A stretch of DNA of 64,000 nt from NCBI RefSeq assembly GCF_022479115.1, contig NZ_CP092497.1, positions 4,154,001 through 4,218,000 on the forward strand. The letters are read 5' to 3'. The DNA is from Amycolatopsis sp. EV170708-02-1 (GTDB lineage Bacteria > Actinomycetota > Actinomycetes > Mycobacteriales > Pseudonocardiaceae). The notes below the pieces were generated by a model that worked only from the letters and a program-made list of their open reading frames with translations, was not told where the DNA came from and ran no database searches. This document shows positions 46,116-54,764 of this stretch, piece after piece. Position 1 is the first letter of the stretch, and every line of letters starts with the position of its first letter. The translations under genes were made by a program, and so were the position numbers.

Positions 46116-46192
46116 CCGAGTTCAAAAACATTCGCGACCGAATAATTCGTTTTGCGAACGGTCATTCGTGCGCCCAAAATAAGGAACCAGGA

Positions 46193-47166
46193 ATGTTGCG
46201 CAGCAAGGCAACCAAAGCCGCGATCGCGGTGCTGATCACCGCTCTGACGACTGTCATGACCCTGACCACGACCTCCGCGTCGGCGGCGACACCCCCGCGG
46301 ACGCATGCCCGTATCGCCGTGCATTTCGATCTGGCCAAGGGGCAGACACCGGAGAACATCGCACTGGAACCCGGTGGCACCGCCGTGGTCACGCTTGCCG
46401 CCGCCAGGCAGGTCGCACGCGTCGACCGTAACGGCGTCACCCGGATCCTGGCCACCTTGCCGGCCCGGCCGACGGCGGTGTCAAGACACCGGTTCTGGGT
46501 TTTCCACTGACCACCGGCATTGTCCGGACGAGTGATGGTGTCCTCTTCGTGTTGTACGCGACCGGCACCTCCGACCTGACAGGTCTGTGGCGGCTTGCTC
46601 CCGGTCAGGCACCGCAACGCATCGCCGCACTGCCCTCAACCGGCCTGCCGAATGGCCTGGCGCTGGACGAACGCGACGATCGGCTGTACATCACCGACTC
46701 GGTACTCGGCACGGTCTGGACCGTCGCGCTCGCCGGCGGTACCCCGAAGGCATGGTCAACCGCCGCCGAACTCGCTTCGACCGGCTTCCTCGGCGTCAAC
46801 GGGGCAAAGGTGCACAACGGTGCGCTGTGGGTGACCAATCTCGACATGGGCACCGTCCTGCGCATCCCGTTCCTCGCGGGTGGCCGAGCCGGAGAACCGC
46901 TGGTCACAGCCAGGGGCTTGGTCGGCCTCGACGACTTCGCCTTCACCGGCCACGGCGACGAGATCCTGGCCGCGGTCAACGGCCCGAACAAAGTCGTCCG
47001 CATCGGATCCGGCGGCCGGTCCTCCACCATCCTCGACGCCTCCGATGGACTGCAGAACCCCACCGCCGTGGCAGTCCGCGGTGCCGACGTCCACGTGATC
47101 AACGCCGCTTACGTCACGGCCACCGACCCCAACCTCCTGTCGGCCCGCTGGCACAACTGTTTTTAA
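46193..47166 (+). pseudogene. secreted beta-propeller (ScyD/ScyE-like), single-base frameshift
   Basis: The N-terminal part (46193-46510) has a clear signal peptide (AAIAVLITALTTVMTLTTT, then ASA-AT cleavage region) and ENIALEPGGTAVVTLAAA. It stops at VFH after the frame is lost. The other frame, which continues in register from about 46471 (DGGVKTPVLGFPL) to 47166, contains the remaining propeller repeats (PNGLALDERDDRLYITDS, NGALWVTNLDMGTV, VVRIGSGG). One missing C near 46466 (GCC-CCG read as GCC-CGG) would restore a single protein of about 324 residues of the SMP-30/NHL-like ScyD/ScyE group. It is either a recent inactivation or a base-calling error. Confidence 0.75.
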
Positions 47167-47219
47167 GCGAACCTCGTAAAGCATCGCTAGCAAGAAATCT
47201 GAGCGAAAGGACGAAGAAA

Positions 47220-48119
47220 ATGGCTGACATGACCTTCGGTGACGTGGACCTGACCCGGGTCGAGGAAATGCACGGACCGGTCGGGATGTCCCCGGACGTG
47301 TTCTTCCCCGGGTCACCGAAAGAGGAATGGGACGAGCAGCAGTCCATGCTCGTGCCGGATTTCCTCGACGCGGACACCAACATCTGCGAAGTCGCCGTAC
47401 AGACCTGGGTGCTGCGCAGCGAGGGCAAGACGATTCTGATCGATACCGGGGTCGGCAATCACAAGGAACGACCCTACGCACCGTTCTGGGGACACCTGGA
47501 CCTCGACTTCCTCGGCAATCTCGAACGGGCGGGAATCCGACCGGACGAAGTCGACATCGTGGTGAACACCCACCTGCATGTCGACCATGTCGGCTGGAAC
47601 ACCCGCCTTGACGGTCAGTACTGGGTGCCGACGTTCCCCAACGCGACCTACCTGATGCATCGCGCCGACTTCGAATTCTGGAACCCTGCCAACAACCCGA
47701 AGATCGCCGGTGGCGTCAACCAGAATGTCTACGAGGACAGCGTCGCGCCGGTGCACGCCGCCGGCCAGGTCGAGCTCTGGGAGGGCAGCCACACCATCGA
47801 CTCGAACCTCCGGCTGGAAGCGACGCCGGGGCACACCCCCGGGTCCAGCGTCGTCATGCTCGCCTCCGGCGATGATCGCGCCGTCTTCGCAGGCGACTTG
47901 CTGCACTCCCCGTTCCAGATCATGCGACCGGACCACAACAGCTGCTTCTGCGAGGATGCCGAGGGCGCACGCGCGACCCGGCGAAACATCCTCGGCTGGG
48001 CGGCCGACAACAACGCCCTGGTCCTGCCCGCCCACTTCGCGGGCCGCGGAGCGATGGAGATCGACCGGTCCGCCGGGTCGTTCACCATCAAGCGGTGGGC
48101 CCCGCTCGACCGGCTCTGA
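47220..48119 (+). CDS. metallo-beta-lactamase-fold hydrolase (AHL-lactonase-like)
   Basis: Cytoplasmic zinc hydrolase of 299 residues. The metal motif HLHVDHVGW (HxHxDH) is near residue 121. A second ligand region is GHTPGSSVVML, with FAGDLLHSPFQ supplying the bridging aspartate and PAHFAGRG the last histidine. Layout fits the lactonase/esterase branch rather than antibiotic-resistance enzymes, and no signal peptide is present. ATG 47220 is preceded by AAAGGA. It lies between the beta-propeller pseudogene and the esterase on the same strand, suggesting a small hydrolytic operon acting on lactones or esters. Confidence 0.88.
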   Translation: MADMTFGDVDLTRVEEMHGPVGMSPDVFFPGSPKEEWDEQQSMLVPDFLDADTNICEVAVQTWVLRSEGKTILIDTGVGNHKERPYAPFWGHLDLDFLGNLERAGIRPDEVDIVVNTHLHVDHVGWNTRLDGQYWVPTFPNATYLMHRADFEFWNPANNPKIAGGVNQNVYEDSVAPVHAAGQVELWEGSHTIDSNLRLEATPGHTPGSSVVMLASGDDRAVFAGDLLHSPFQIMRPDHNSCFCEDAEGARATRRNILGWAADNNALVLPAHFAGRGAMEIDRSAGSFTIKRWAPLDRL

Positions 48120-48172
48120 ACCGGTGAGAGCCGCCGATCAGCACGGTGGCGACCGCGGAAGGGAACAACTCC

Positions 48173-49681
48173 ATGAAATCGCCCCTCGAAATCACCACCA
48201 CCTCCGGCCCGGTCCTCGGTCTGCGCCGTGAGGACGGCGCCGTCTTCTTCGACATCCCCTATGCGGCCGCGCCCACCGGAGCACACCGTTTCGCGCCGCC
48301 TCGCCCGCACGCACCCTGGACAGACGTTCGATATTCGGGGATGCCGGGCCCCACCGCCCCCCAACCCCGGCGGGAAACTTTCGGCGTTCTCGACATGACA
48401 CCGTATTTCGGACCCGGATGGATCCACGGCGCCGATTACTTGACGCTCACCATCTGGACTCCAGCCGTACGGGACCGTCGTGCTCCGGTCATGGTCTTCG
48501 TCCATGGCGGCGGCTTCCTAGGCGGCTCGACCCGCTCTGCGCTCTACGATGGGCAAGCCTTCGCGCGTGACGGCGTCGTCCTGATCACGGTGAACTACCG
48601 GCTGGGCATCCCCGGCTTCCTGCACCTGGACGATGCCCCCGACAACCGGGGCCTGCTCGATGTCCTCGCCGCGCTGCGCTGGATCCAGTCCAATGCTGCG
48701 GCCTTCGGCGGTGACCCGGCCAACGTGACACTTTTCGGCCAGTCAGCGGGAGCCATCCTCGCCGGGGGCGTCGTGACAGACCCGGCTTCTCGCGGACTCC
48801 TCCACAGAGCGATCCTCCAGAGCGGCACCGGGACCGGAGCGTTGACAGCCGAACAGGCGGAGTTGGTCACCGAAGCAGCCGGCCTCGAACTCGGGCTCAC
48901 TCCCACCGCTGCGACGCTGGCCGAAGTACCGGACGGGCGGTTTGTCGAGATCACCCCACGTCTGGCCACAGTGGATCTGCGCGTCCGCGACACATTCCAC
49001 CCTCTCGGCGGCCTCACCCCGTTCAGCCTTGTCCTCGACCGGCAGCCCGCCGCCTATCTCGCCGCGGGCCACGGTGTCGACGTGGACCTGCTCATCGGAT
49101 CGAACACCGAAGAAGGCAACCTCTACCTGGCCCCGCAGGGCGGCCTGGCCGACGTCGGTGAAACGGATCTTTTGGCCGCCGCGGCGCGGTCACAGCGAAA
49201 CCCAGCCGAACTCGTCGAGGCATATCGGCTGCGGCGCCCTGATGCCGCCGGCCCGGAACTGCTGTCCGCCATCGTCAGCGACGCCCTGTTCGGGAACGGA
49301 ACGAGGCGGATGGCCGCCGCTCACGCGACCGCGTCCGCGGCGAGGACGTTCCTGTACGAGTTCACCTGGCGATCGAGTGCCCTCGACGGCACACTAGGGG
49401 CCGCTCACACCATGGAGCTTCCCTTTGTCTTCGACCGCGTCGGACTGCCGGAGCTGCACGGACAGCGTGCGCTGCTCGGCACCGACGAACCCCCGGCCGA
49501 TCTCGCGCGTCGTATGCGTCAAGCATGGGTCCGGTTCGCCACCACCGGAGATCCCGGATGGGCCCGTCACACCGTCGACCACCGGGCCACCATGCATATC
49601 GGCGGTCGCTGGCAGCTTCGCGACGCCGCCGGTGATCGCTTGGACGCCGTCAAGTTTCCAGCCGCCTTGCGGAAACCATGA
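48173..49681 (+). CDS. type-B carboxylesterase
   Basis: Alpha/beta-hydrolase of 502 residues of the carboxylesterase/lipase B family. Visible motifs: the early FFDIPYAAAPTGAHRF, the oxyanion loop VFVHGGGFLGG, the nucleophile serine in LFGQSAGA, the acidic residue in GSNTEEGN and the histidine in GAAHTMELPFVFD. ATG 48173 has GAAGGG about nine bases upstream. No signal peptide, so intracellular. It is the last plus-strand gene of the hydrolase group, and its 3' end overlaps the 3' end of the convergent methyltransferase gene by 32 bases. Substrate unknown. Confidence 0.9.
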   Translation: MKSPLEITTTSGPVLGLRREDGAVFFDIPYAAAPTGAHRFAPPRPHAPWTDVRYSGMPGPTAPQPRRETFGVLDMTPYFGPGWIHGADYLTLTIWTPAVRDRRAPVMVFVHGGGFLGGSTRSALYDGQAFARDGVVLITVNYRLGIPGFLHLDDAPDNRGLLDVLAALRWIQSNAAAFGGDPANVTLFGQSAGAILAGGVVTDPASRGLLHRAILQSGTGTGALTAEQAELVTEAAGLELGLTPTAATLAEVPDGRFVEITPRLATVDLRVRDTFHPLGGLTPFSLVLDRQPAAYLAAGHGVDVDLLIGSNTEEGNLYLAPQGGLADVGETDLLAAAARSQRNPAELVEAYRLRRPDAAGPELLSAIVSDALFGNGTRRMAAAHATASAARTFLYEFTWRSSALDGTLGAAHTMELPFVFDRVGLPELHGQRALLGTDEPPADLARRMRQAWVRFATTGDPGWARHTVDHRATMHIGGRWQLRDAAGDRLDAVKFPAALRKP

Positions 49682-50453
49682 TTATCGCTTCATAACCGTG
49701 CTCTTTCATGTCGGTATTACGCGCTACCTCGACGAGCGTATCGGAACGATCGAATCCGACTTCGTCCAGCACTCTGCGCACATCGACATCCGTCAGCCGG
49801 ACCTGACGCAGCTCCTCGTCGGAATTTCCGTCATCGCTGATGACGTAGTGACCGGTATCATAGAGAAAGGAGGCGAACAGTCTCCCGCCAGGCGAAATCA
49901 GGTTCGAAGCGCGCGCCATGACCTTCTCCCAGGTCGCCATGGTGTCGGACGCGGAATCCAAGCAGAAGAACGCCCCGACCAGGCCATATCCATGTTCGTC
50001 AGGCTGTGGTGCGGCCAGCAGGTCCAGCTGCTTCACCGAGTGGATCTTGTCCCGAAGCGTGTCCTCGCGGGCAGCCACTGACTCGTCGGAGGAACTCGCA
50101 CCCTCCACTTGAAGGGCAAGGCGTGCGAATTCTTTCCAGTCATGAGCATCGGGACGCTTCTGCTGCCACGCCCGGATGGCTTCGAGATTGTCGAGCAAAT
50201 AGTCGGACATGGTTATGTTCGAGACATAGGGCGCCGCTTGTAGTGCTCGTGCCACACAGGGTCCGCAGCCGATCTCGAGCATCTCGGGCATGTCTTCGAT
50301 TTTTCGGTACTCTTGCGCCAAGAACTCCGCAAGCTGAATTTCGTCCTGGACGATGTGGCTGTAGAAGGTATTGAGATACCTGTCGGCGAATCCTGCCGTT
50401 TCGAACTTCGCGTAGTCCGTTCCGGCGACGAAGGTCTCACTGTCGTTACTCAT
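49650..50453 (-). CDS. NNMT/PNMT/TEMT-family SAM methyltransferase
   Basis: A methyltransferase of 267 residues. Its N-terminus (YAKFETAGFADRYLNTFYSH) and SAM motif MLEIGCGPC, followed by NITMSDYLLDNLEAIRAW, match the NNMT/PNMT/TEMT family, which methylates amines such as nicotinamide, phenylethanolamine and tryptamine. Later features are AFFCLDSASDTMATWEKV and LISPGGRLFASFLYDTGHY. ATG 50453 lies just after the stop of the decarboxylase gene, so it is the third gene of a minus-strand operon with a decarboxylase and an amine oxidase. N-methylation of the decarboxylase product is the natural inference. GC lower than the flanks by eye. Confidence 0.82.
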   Translation of the reverse strand: MSNDSETFVAGTDYAKFETAGFADRYLNTFYSHIVQDEIQLAEFLAQEYRKIEDMPEMLEIGCGPCVARALQAAPYVSNITMSDYLLDNLEAIRAWQQKRPDAHDWKEFARLALQVEGASSSDESVAAREDTLRDKIHSVKQLDLLAAPQPDEHGYGLVGAFFCLDSASDTMATWEKVMARASNLISPGGRLFASFLYDTGHYVISDDGNSDEELRQVRLTDVDVRRVLDEVGFDRSDTLVEVARNTDMKEHGYEAIIMVSARRLET

Positions 50454-50454
50454 C

Positions 50455-51996
50455 TCAGATCCCAACGGGGTGTTCTGTGGTCAGTGTCGCTTCCAGCCGG
50501 CGTCCGGTGTCCACGATCTCGTGGACCAATGACTGTAGGTCCTCCTCTCGAACCGTCGGGCTGAGGAGTGTGAGCTTCAGGCACAGCTTCTCCTGAATGC
50601 GCGTCGTCGCGATCATCGCCCTGCCGGCGGACATCAATGTCTGCTGTATCTGACGATTGACAGAATCGCTGAATCGGTCGGCGGCCGGCTCGTATCGGAA
50701 GACAAGGCAGCCTAACTCGGGCTTGTGGAGCATTTTCAGGCGACCTGTCGATTCGATCATTTCCCGGGTTCGCTGCGCGAGATCGAGAACATGTCCGATC
50801 ATGTCGCCAATCCGGCGCTTGCCCAATGTTCGCAATGAGACCCAGACCTTCAAAGCATCGAATCGTCTCGTGGTCAAGAGTGACTTGTCCACAAGATTCG
50901 GGATGCCCGCGACCTTGTCCTCCAGGGGGTTCAGATAAGCTGCCCGGTGGGTCATCAGGGAGAAGTTCGACGAAGCCCCGACCAGCAACAGGCCACAGCT
51001 TGCCGGTTGCCACAGCATCTTGTGGAAGTCGACGCTGATCGAGTCCGCCAGCTCGATCCCGGCGAGACGATCGCGGTGTCGCTCCGAGAACATCAATCCG
51101 CCACCGTATGCCGCGTCGGCGTGTAGCCACATTCCCGCTTCGGTCGCGACTTCCGCGCACGCTGTCAGGTCATCGATGGCGCCGAAATCCGTTGTCCCGG
51201 CCGTGGCCACCAAAGCGATGGGGATCTTCCCCCGGCGCTTCATGTTCTGGACAGTCCTCAAAAGACTGCCTGTCTTCATTCGATGACCATCGTCCACGGG
51301 GATCCGGACCACGGCATCCGTCCCCAGGCCCAGCTGGGCAGCAGCCTTCTCGATCGAGAAGTGTGCGGATTCCGAACAGATTATGCGAAAGTCCTGACTT
51401 CGTGTCGGCAATCCGGATCGTTTCGCCGACCAGTTCATGTTTTTCTGCAGCCAATGGTCGCGGGCCATGAGTAGTGCGGCGTAGTTCGAGTGCGTCCCGC
51501 CGGGTGTGAAGGTTCCGTCGGAAGAGGCTGGCATTCCGAACTCTTCGCAGATCCGTGCAATGAGCGTCTTTTCGATCATGGTCGCGGCAGGCGACGTTTC
51601 GAACACGTCAAGAGATTGATTCAGTGCGCTGATCAGCACCTCTGCCTGCAGGGCGGGGATCACTGGCGGGCAGAGGAGATGGCCGATGGTCGCCGGATGC
51701 GTGAGTGATATCGAATTCCGAACCAAGAACTCGAGATCGTTTGCCATTGCATCTTGGCCGATACCCGCCTCGGGAAAGGGGTCGGCGCCGGTAAGGCTTG
51801 TCGACAGTTCGGCAGGGGAGCGGCCGCTATAGGATTCTTTTTCCGCATACTGGGTCAGCATGCCCAGAATGGTCGATATCGTTGCCAGATGCTCGGCCAG
51901 GTTCGACCTGTCCAGGAAGAGCTCATCGTAGGGCCGGCTATCCGTATCGCAGGCCGCATCGCTGGTATCGCAGTTGTTCGCCATGGACTGTGTCAT
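50455..51996 (-). CDS. PLP-dependent group II amino-acid decarboxylase
   Basis: Pyridoxal-phosphate decarboxylase of 513 residues. The PLP lysine is in SVDFHKMLWQP (K326), the cofactor-stacking histidine in CSESAHFSIEKAA (H212) and the ring-nitrogen aspartate in LHADAAYGG (D294). TFTPGGTHSNYAALLMAR is also typical. Related enzymes decarboxylate 2,4-diaminobutyrate, glutamate or aromatic amino acids; length and context (amine oxidase before, amine methyltransferase after) favour production of a primary amine. The substrate class cannot be fixed from sequence. The start could also be the ATG at 51984. Gap to the upstream gene is 28 bases. Confidence 0.88.
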   Translation of the reverse strand: MTQSMANNCDTSDAACDTDSRPYDELFLDRSNLAEHLATISTILGMLTQYAEKESYSGRSPAELSTSLTGADPFPEAGIGQDAMANDLEFLVRNSISLTHPATIGHLLCPPVIPALQAEVLISALNQSLDVFETSPAATMIEKTLIARICEEFGMPASSDGTFTPGGTHSNYAALLMARDHWLQKNMNWSAKRSGLPTRSQDFRIICSESAHFSIEKAAAQLGLGTDAVVRIPVDDGHRMKTGSLLRTVQNMKRRGKIPIALVATAGTTDFGAIDDLTACAEVATEAGMWLHADAAYGGGLMFSERHRDRLAGIELADSISVDFHKMLWQPASCGLLLVGASSNFSLMTHRAAYLNPLEDKVAGIPNLVDKSLLTTRRFDALKVWVSLRTLGKRRIGDMIGHVLDLAQRTREMIESTGRLKMLHKPELGCLVFRYEPAADRFSDSVNRQIQQTLMSAGRAMIATTRIQEKLCLKLTLLSPTVREEDLQSLVHEIVDTGRRLEATLTTEHPVGI

Positions 51997-52024
51997 GGGG
52001 CGGAATCCATTTCGTCAGATCCGA

Positions 52025-53392
52025 CTATCTCTTGCCGAGAACCTTGCGAGCCACGGAAAGGCCACTCTCGATCGCTCCGTCGATGAACCCGTTCCAGCCA
52101 TTCGCGACATCCGAACCGGCAAGGAACAGGCCGTCCTCCGCCTGCTGCATTTCGGTCAGATACCTGGACATCTGCCCTGGTCCGGGCATCGACCAGGTGC
52201 CCATAGAATGGGGGTCGCCGACCCAGTCGTGAGCGTGATAGTCGAGCACCTCCGCGTCGGGCATGAGCCGCCGGATCCCCTCGGTGACACTGTCCATGCT
52301 GGCCAAGTCGACCGCTTTGGAGTCCGAGCCGAACGCGAAGAAGATCGTGTCGTCGCCGACGTGGTATTCCGACTGCAGCCAGGTGAAGGGCAATGATGTC
52401 GGGCCTGCTCCGAAATACTCGTGGGTACCTCTGATCGTCGCCCAGAGTTTCACTCCATGCGACGGCTGCCTCGCCCTTATCGCCGCCGACTTCACGGTGG
52501 ACAGTTCGGGTGTGAACTTGATGTTCGACAGGGTGTTCAGTGGAACTGCGCACACGACATTTCGTGCCTCGAGCAAATCATTGTTCAGGGTTGCCACTTC
52601 GAGCATTTCTCCGGCTCGCGCGACCGACTGAACAGTGTTCTCGAATCGAAAATCGACTCCGGCGTTCCTGGCATCCATGGCCAGTGCGTCGACAAGGCTC
52701 TTGGTCCCTGACTTGATCTTGTAACGATCAACGCAGTCCCATAGCAACTCCGGAGTACCGCCGGACAACGCATACCAGCGCAGGGCGGCCAGTAGTCCGA
52801 TCTCCTCGAGATGAGCGCTACAACAAGTGGCCAGTGCGGCCTCGGTGAGCACCGCGGTGTCCGGGTCGAACCGCAGGCTGTCCAAGCGATCTCGAACCGT
52901 CATCGACTCGGTTTCGTCCAGGTCGGATCGAAGCGGGTCGTGGGGCCGGGTCAGAAGACCGTACGCGTCGTGACATACCCCGTGTACCCCGGCATTGATC
53001 CGATCGACCGCGTCTTCCACGCTGCCGACCTTGAATTCGTCACCGACGACCCATCCCACGCGAGGCGTCACCTCCGGGGCGCTGTCCGCGCGATGAGGCA
53101 GCTCGATACCCGCGAACACTCGCGAACGAGGTCCCCTGTCAGCGGCGACACCGCTTTCCGTCAGTGACAAGCCGTATCGGGTCAGCTCCGCCCATACATG
53201 GGGTTGGTGCCAGTGGACCCACGCGCCGCCGACTTCGATCTGCTTCCCGGCGAATTCGGTTGTCCAGGTACGGCCACCCAGCCTGTCGCGCGCTTCCAAG
53301 AGCACGACCTGCTGACCGGCGTACTGCAGTTCACGAGCAGCGGTCAACCCCGCGAATCCGCCGCCGATCACGATGACGTCAATTGCAGGCAA
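52025..53392 (-). CDS. flavin monoamine oxidase
   Basis: FAD-dependent amine oxidase of 455 residues. The TTG start at 53392 is supported by GGGAG five bases upstream, and longer frames lack a site. The N-terminus PAIDVIVIGGGFAGLTAAREL carries the dinucleotide motif (cited for its position). It is followed by EARDRLGGRTWT, GGAWVHWHQPH and the C-terminal FAD contact GLFLAGSDVANGWNGFIDGA typical of MAO/tryptophan-oxidase-like enzymes. First gene of the three-gene amine operon. It may deaminate the primary amine made by the decarboxylase, or oxidise the amino acid itself. No signal peptide. Confidence 0.88.
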   Translation of the reverse strand: MPAIDVIVIGGGFAGLTAARELQYAGQQVVLLEARDRLGGRTWTTEFAGKQIEVGGAWVHWHQPHVWAELTRYGLSLTESGVAADRGPRSRVFAGIELPHRADSAPEVTPRVGWVVGDEFKVGSVEDAVDRINAGVHGVCHDAYGLLTRPHDPLRSDLDETESMTVRDRLDSLRFDPDTAVLTEAALATCCSAHLEEIGLLAALRWYALSGGTPELLWDCVDRYKIKSGTKSLVDALAMDARNAGVDFRFENTVQSVARAGEMLEVATLNNDLLEARNVVCAVPLNTLSNIKFTPELSTVKSAAIRARQPSHGVKLWATIRGTHEYFGAGPTSLPFTWLQSEYHVGDDTIFFAFGSDSKAVDLASMDSVTEGIRRLMPDAEVLDYHAHDWVGDPHSMGTWSMPGPGQMSRYLTEMQQAEDGLFLAGSDVANGWNGFIDGAIESGLSVARKVLGKR

Positions 53393-53836
53393 GTTCTCTC
53401 CCAGGCGTCGAATCGGAACATCCGGTATGAGTCGATGATTTCGCCTGTCAAGGCTTGTCAACTGCGACAACGACACCAAGTGAGTGTCCGTGACAATACC
53501 CGGCCCTTGTTGACAGGAAAGCCGCATTCACGTCGTCGGGAGCCGGCGGTCCCGCAGTTCGCGGACGGGGACATACGGTCGAAGCCGTTGCCATCTCAAG
53601 TCAGCACCCCACATCCGTGATGACGATCCAAGCCCGGTACGAGCCATGACGATCAAAGGATTCGGCCACAGAGTCAGCTGTAACCCTGGACGGCAGAACT
53701 TGGTGAGTCCTGCGCAGGAGTGTAGGCAGGCGTCGGCTCAGTCATGCCCGGCTCCGGCACGAGCAGGACTAAAGGGGCAAACTTCACGCGTTTTCGGGGC
53801 CGGATTCCCGTTGCGAATCCGACGAGGTGCTTGCCG
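53393..53836. promoter_or_regulatory. gap upstream of the amine oxidase operon
   Basis: About 440 bases between two minus-strand genes. Reading towards the amine oxidase, two TTGACA hexamers occur (complement at 53456-53461 and 53446-53451). The nearer one has CATACC (complement of 53424-53429) sixteen bases downstream as a poor -10. No gene is supported here. The right part should hold the end of the catabolic gene at 53837, but no strong terminator stem was found. Confidence 0.35.
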
Positions 53837-54610
53837 TCAGCGCAGTGTCACGGTGCCGAGGTGGGTGAATTCCGCGGTGACGGTGTGTCCGGGCCGGAAT
53901 GGGATGGCGTCCGTGAGGCCGCCGGTGAGGACGTGCCAGCCCTCCTCGAGGGCGAGACCGCGTTCCGCGAGGGCGTTGGCGGCCAGCGCGAGCGCGTTCG
54001 CGGGATGCCCCTGGACGGCGGCACCGGTGGCCGTGTCCGCGAACTCGCCGTCGACGCGCAAAACGCAGGCTTCCAGGCCGAGGTCGAGAGTGCCGGGTTC
54101 GCGGGTCACGTCGCCGAGTACGAAGCGTGCCGAGGACGCGTTGTCGGCCACGACGTCAGGGAGGGTGAAGCGGAAGTCGCGGTAGCGGCTGTCGATCACT
54201 TCGAGTCCGGCTGAGACCGTGCGTACCGCCGCCATGGCGGTCGCGGGGGTGACGCCTGGGCCCGCGAGGCGGGTGCCGAGGGTGAAGACGATTTCCGGTT
54301 CGACGCGCGGGTGGATCAGTTCGCCCGCGGGGATCGGGATGCCCGCCTCCACGGCCATGTCCTCGGTGAGCCAGCCGGTGAGCGGGGCGTCGATGCCCAT
54401 TCGTTGCTGTTTGGCGCGGGAGGTGAGGCCCAGCTTGACACCGATGACTCGTGCGCCGCGGGCGGCGACGAGGGCGGTCTGCACCTGGTAGGCGGTGGCG
54501 AGGTCCAGCTCCGGCCAGTCGTCGGTGATCGGCCGGCGGGCGGTGCGGCCGGTCTCGGCTGCCCGCAATTCTTCGACGGCCCGCTCGACTGTCCACGTGC
54601 TCACGGTCAT
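53837..54610 (-). CDS. 2-oxo-3-hexenedioate decarboxylase / 2-keto-4-pentenoate hydratase family
   Basis: Member of the FAH-related hydratase/decarboxylase family (MhpD, DmpE, DmpH), 257 residues. Landmarks: AYQVQTALVAARGARVIGVK, GVKLGLTSRAKQQRMG, RVEPEIVFTLG (metal-binding glutamates), VSAGLEVIDSRYRDF and GHPANALALAANALAERG. In the 3-hydroxyanthranilate meta pathway this step decarboxylates 2-oxo-3-hexenedioate (4-oxalocrotonate), and the family's other reaction hydrates 2-hydroxypentadienoate. Only one copy is in the window, so which step it serves is open. Divergent from the MFS gene across a gap with a palindromic operator-like site. Confidence 0.85.
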   Translation of the reverse strand: MTVSTWTVERAVEELRAAETGRTARRPITDDWPELDLATAYQVQTALVAARGARVIGVKLGLTSRAKQQRMGIDAPLTGWLTEDMAVEAGIPIPAGELIHPRVEPEIVFTLGTRLAGPGVTPATAMAAVRTVSAGLEVIDSRYRDFRFTLPDVVADNASSARFVLGDVTREPGTLDLGLEACVLRVDGEFADTATGAAVQGHPANALALAANALAERGLALEEGWHVLTGGLTDAIPFRPGHTVTAEFTHLGTVTLR

Positions 54611-54651
54611 GATTCCACTGTGGAAGTTTCGACCAGGTAACTCCAGGTGCC

Positions 54652-54670
54652 GTTTCCGGCCAGCGGAAAT
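54652..54670. promoter_or_regulatory. operator-like palindrome, copy 1
   Basis: GTTTCCGGCCAGCGGAAAT contains perfect six-base arms TTTCCG and CGGAAA separated by five bases. It lies in the divergent promoter gap between the hydratase/decarboxylase and the MFS transporter. Related copies lie at 57515 and 58351. Confidence 0.55.
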
Positions 54671-54764
54671 CGGCGCGTTGTTCTCGCCACAGGCGGACCT
54701 ACGGTCGCTCCATTCCGCCGCCCGCTACCTGGTGGACGGCCCGGCTGGCTCGAGGAGACCGTCG

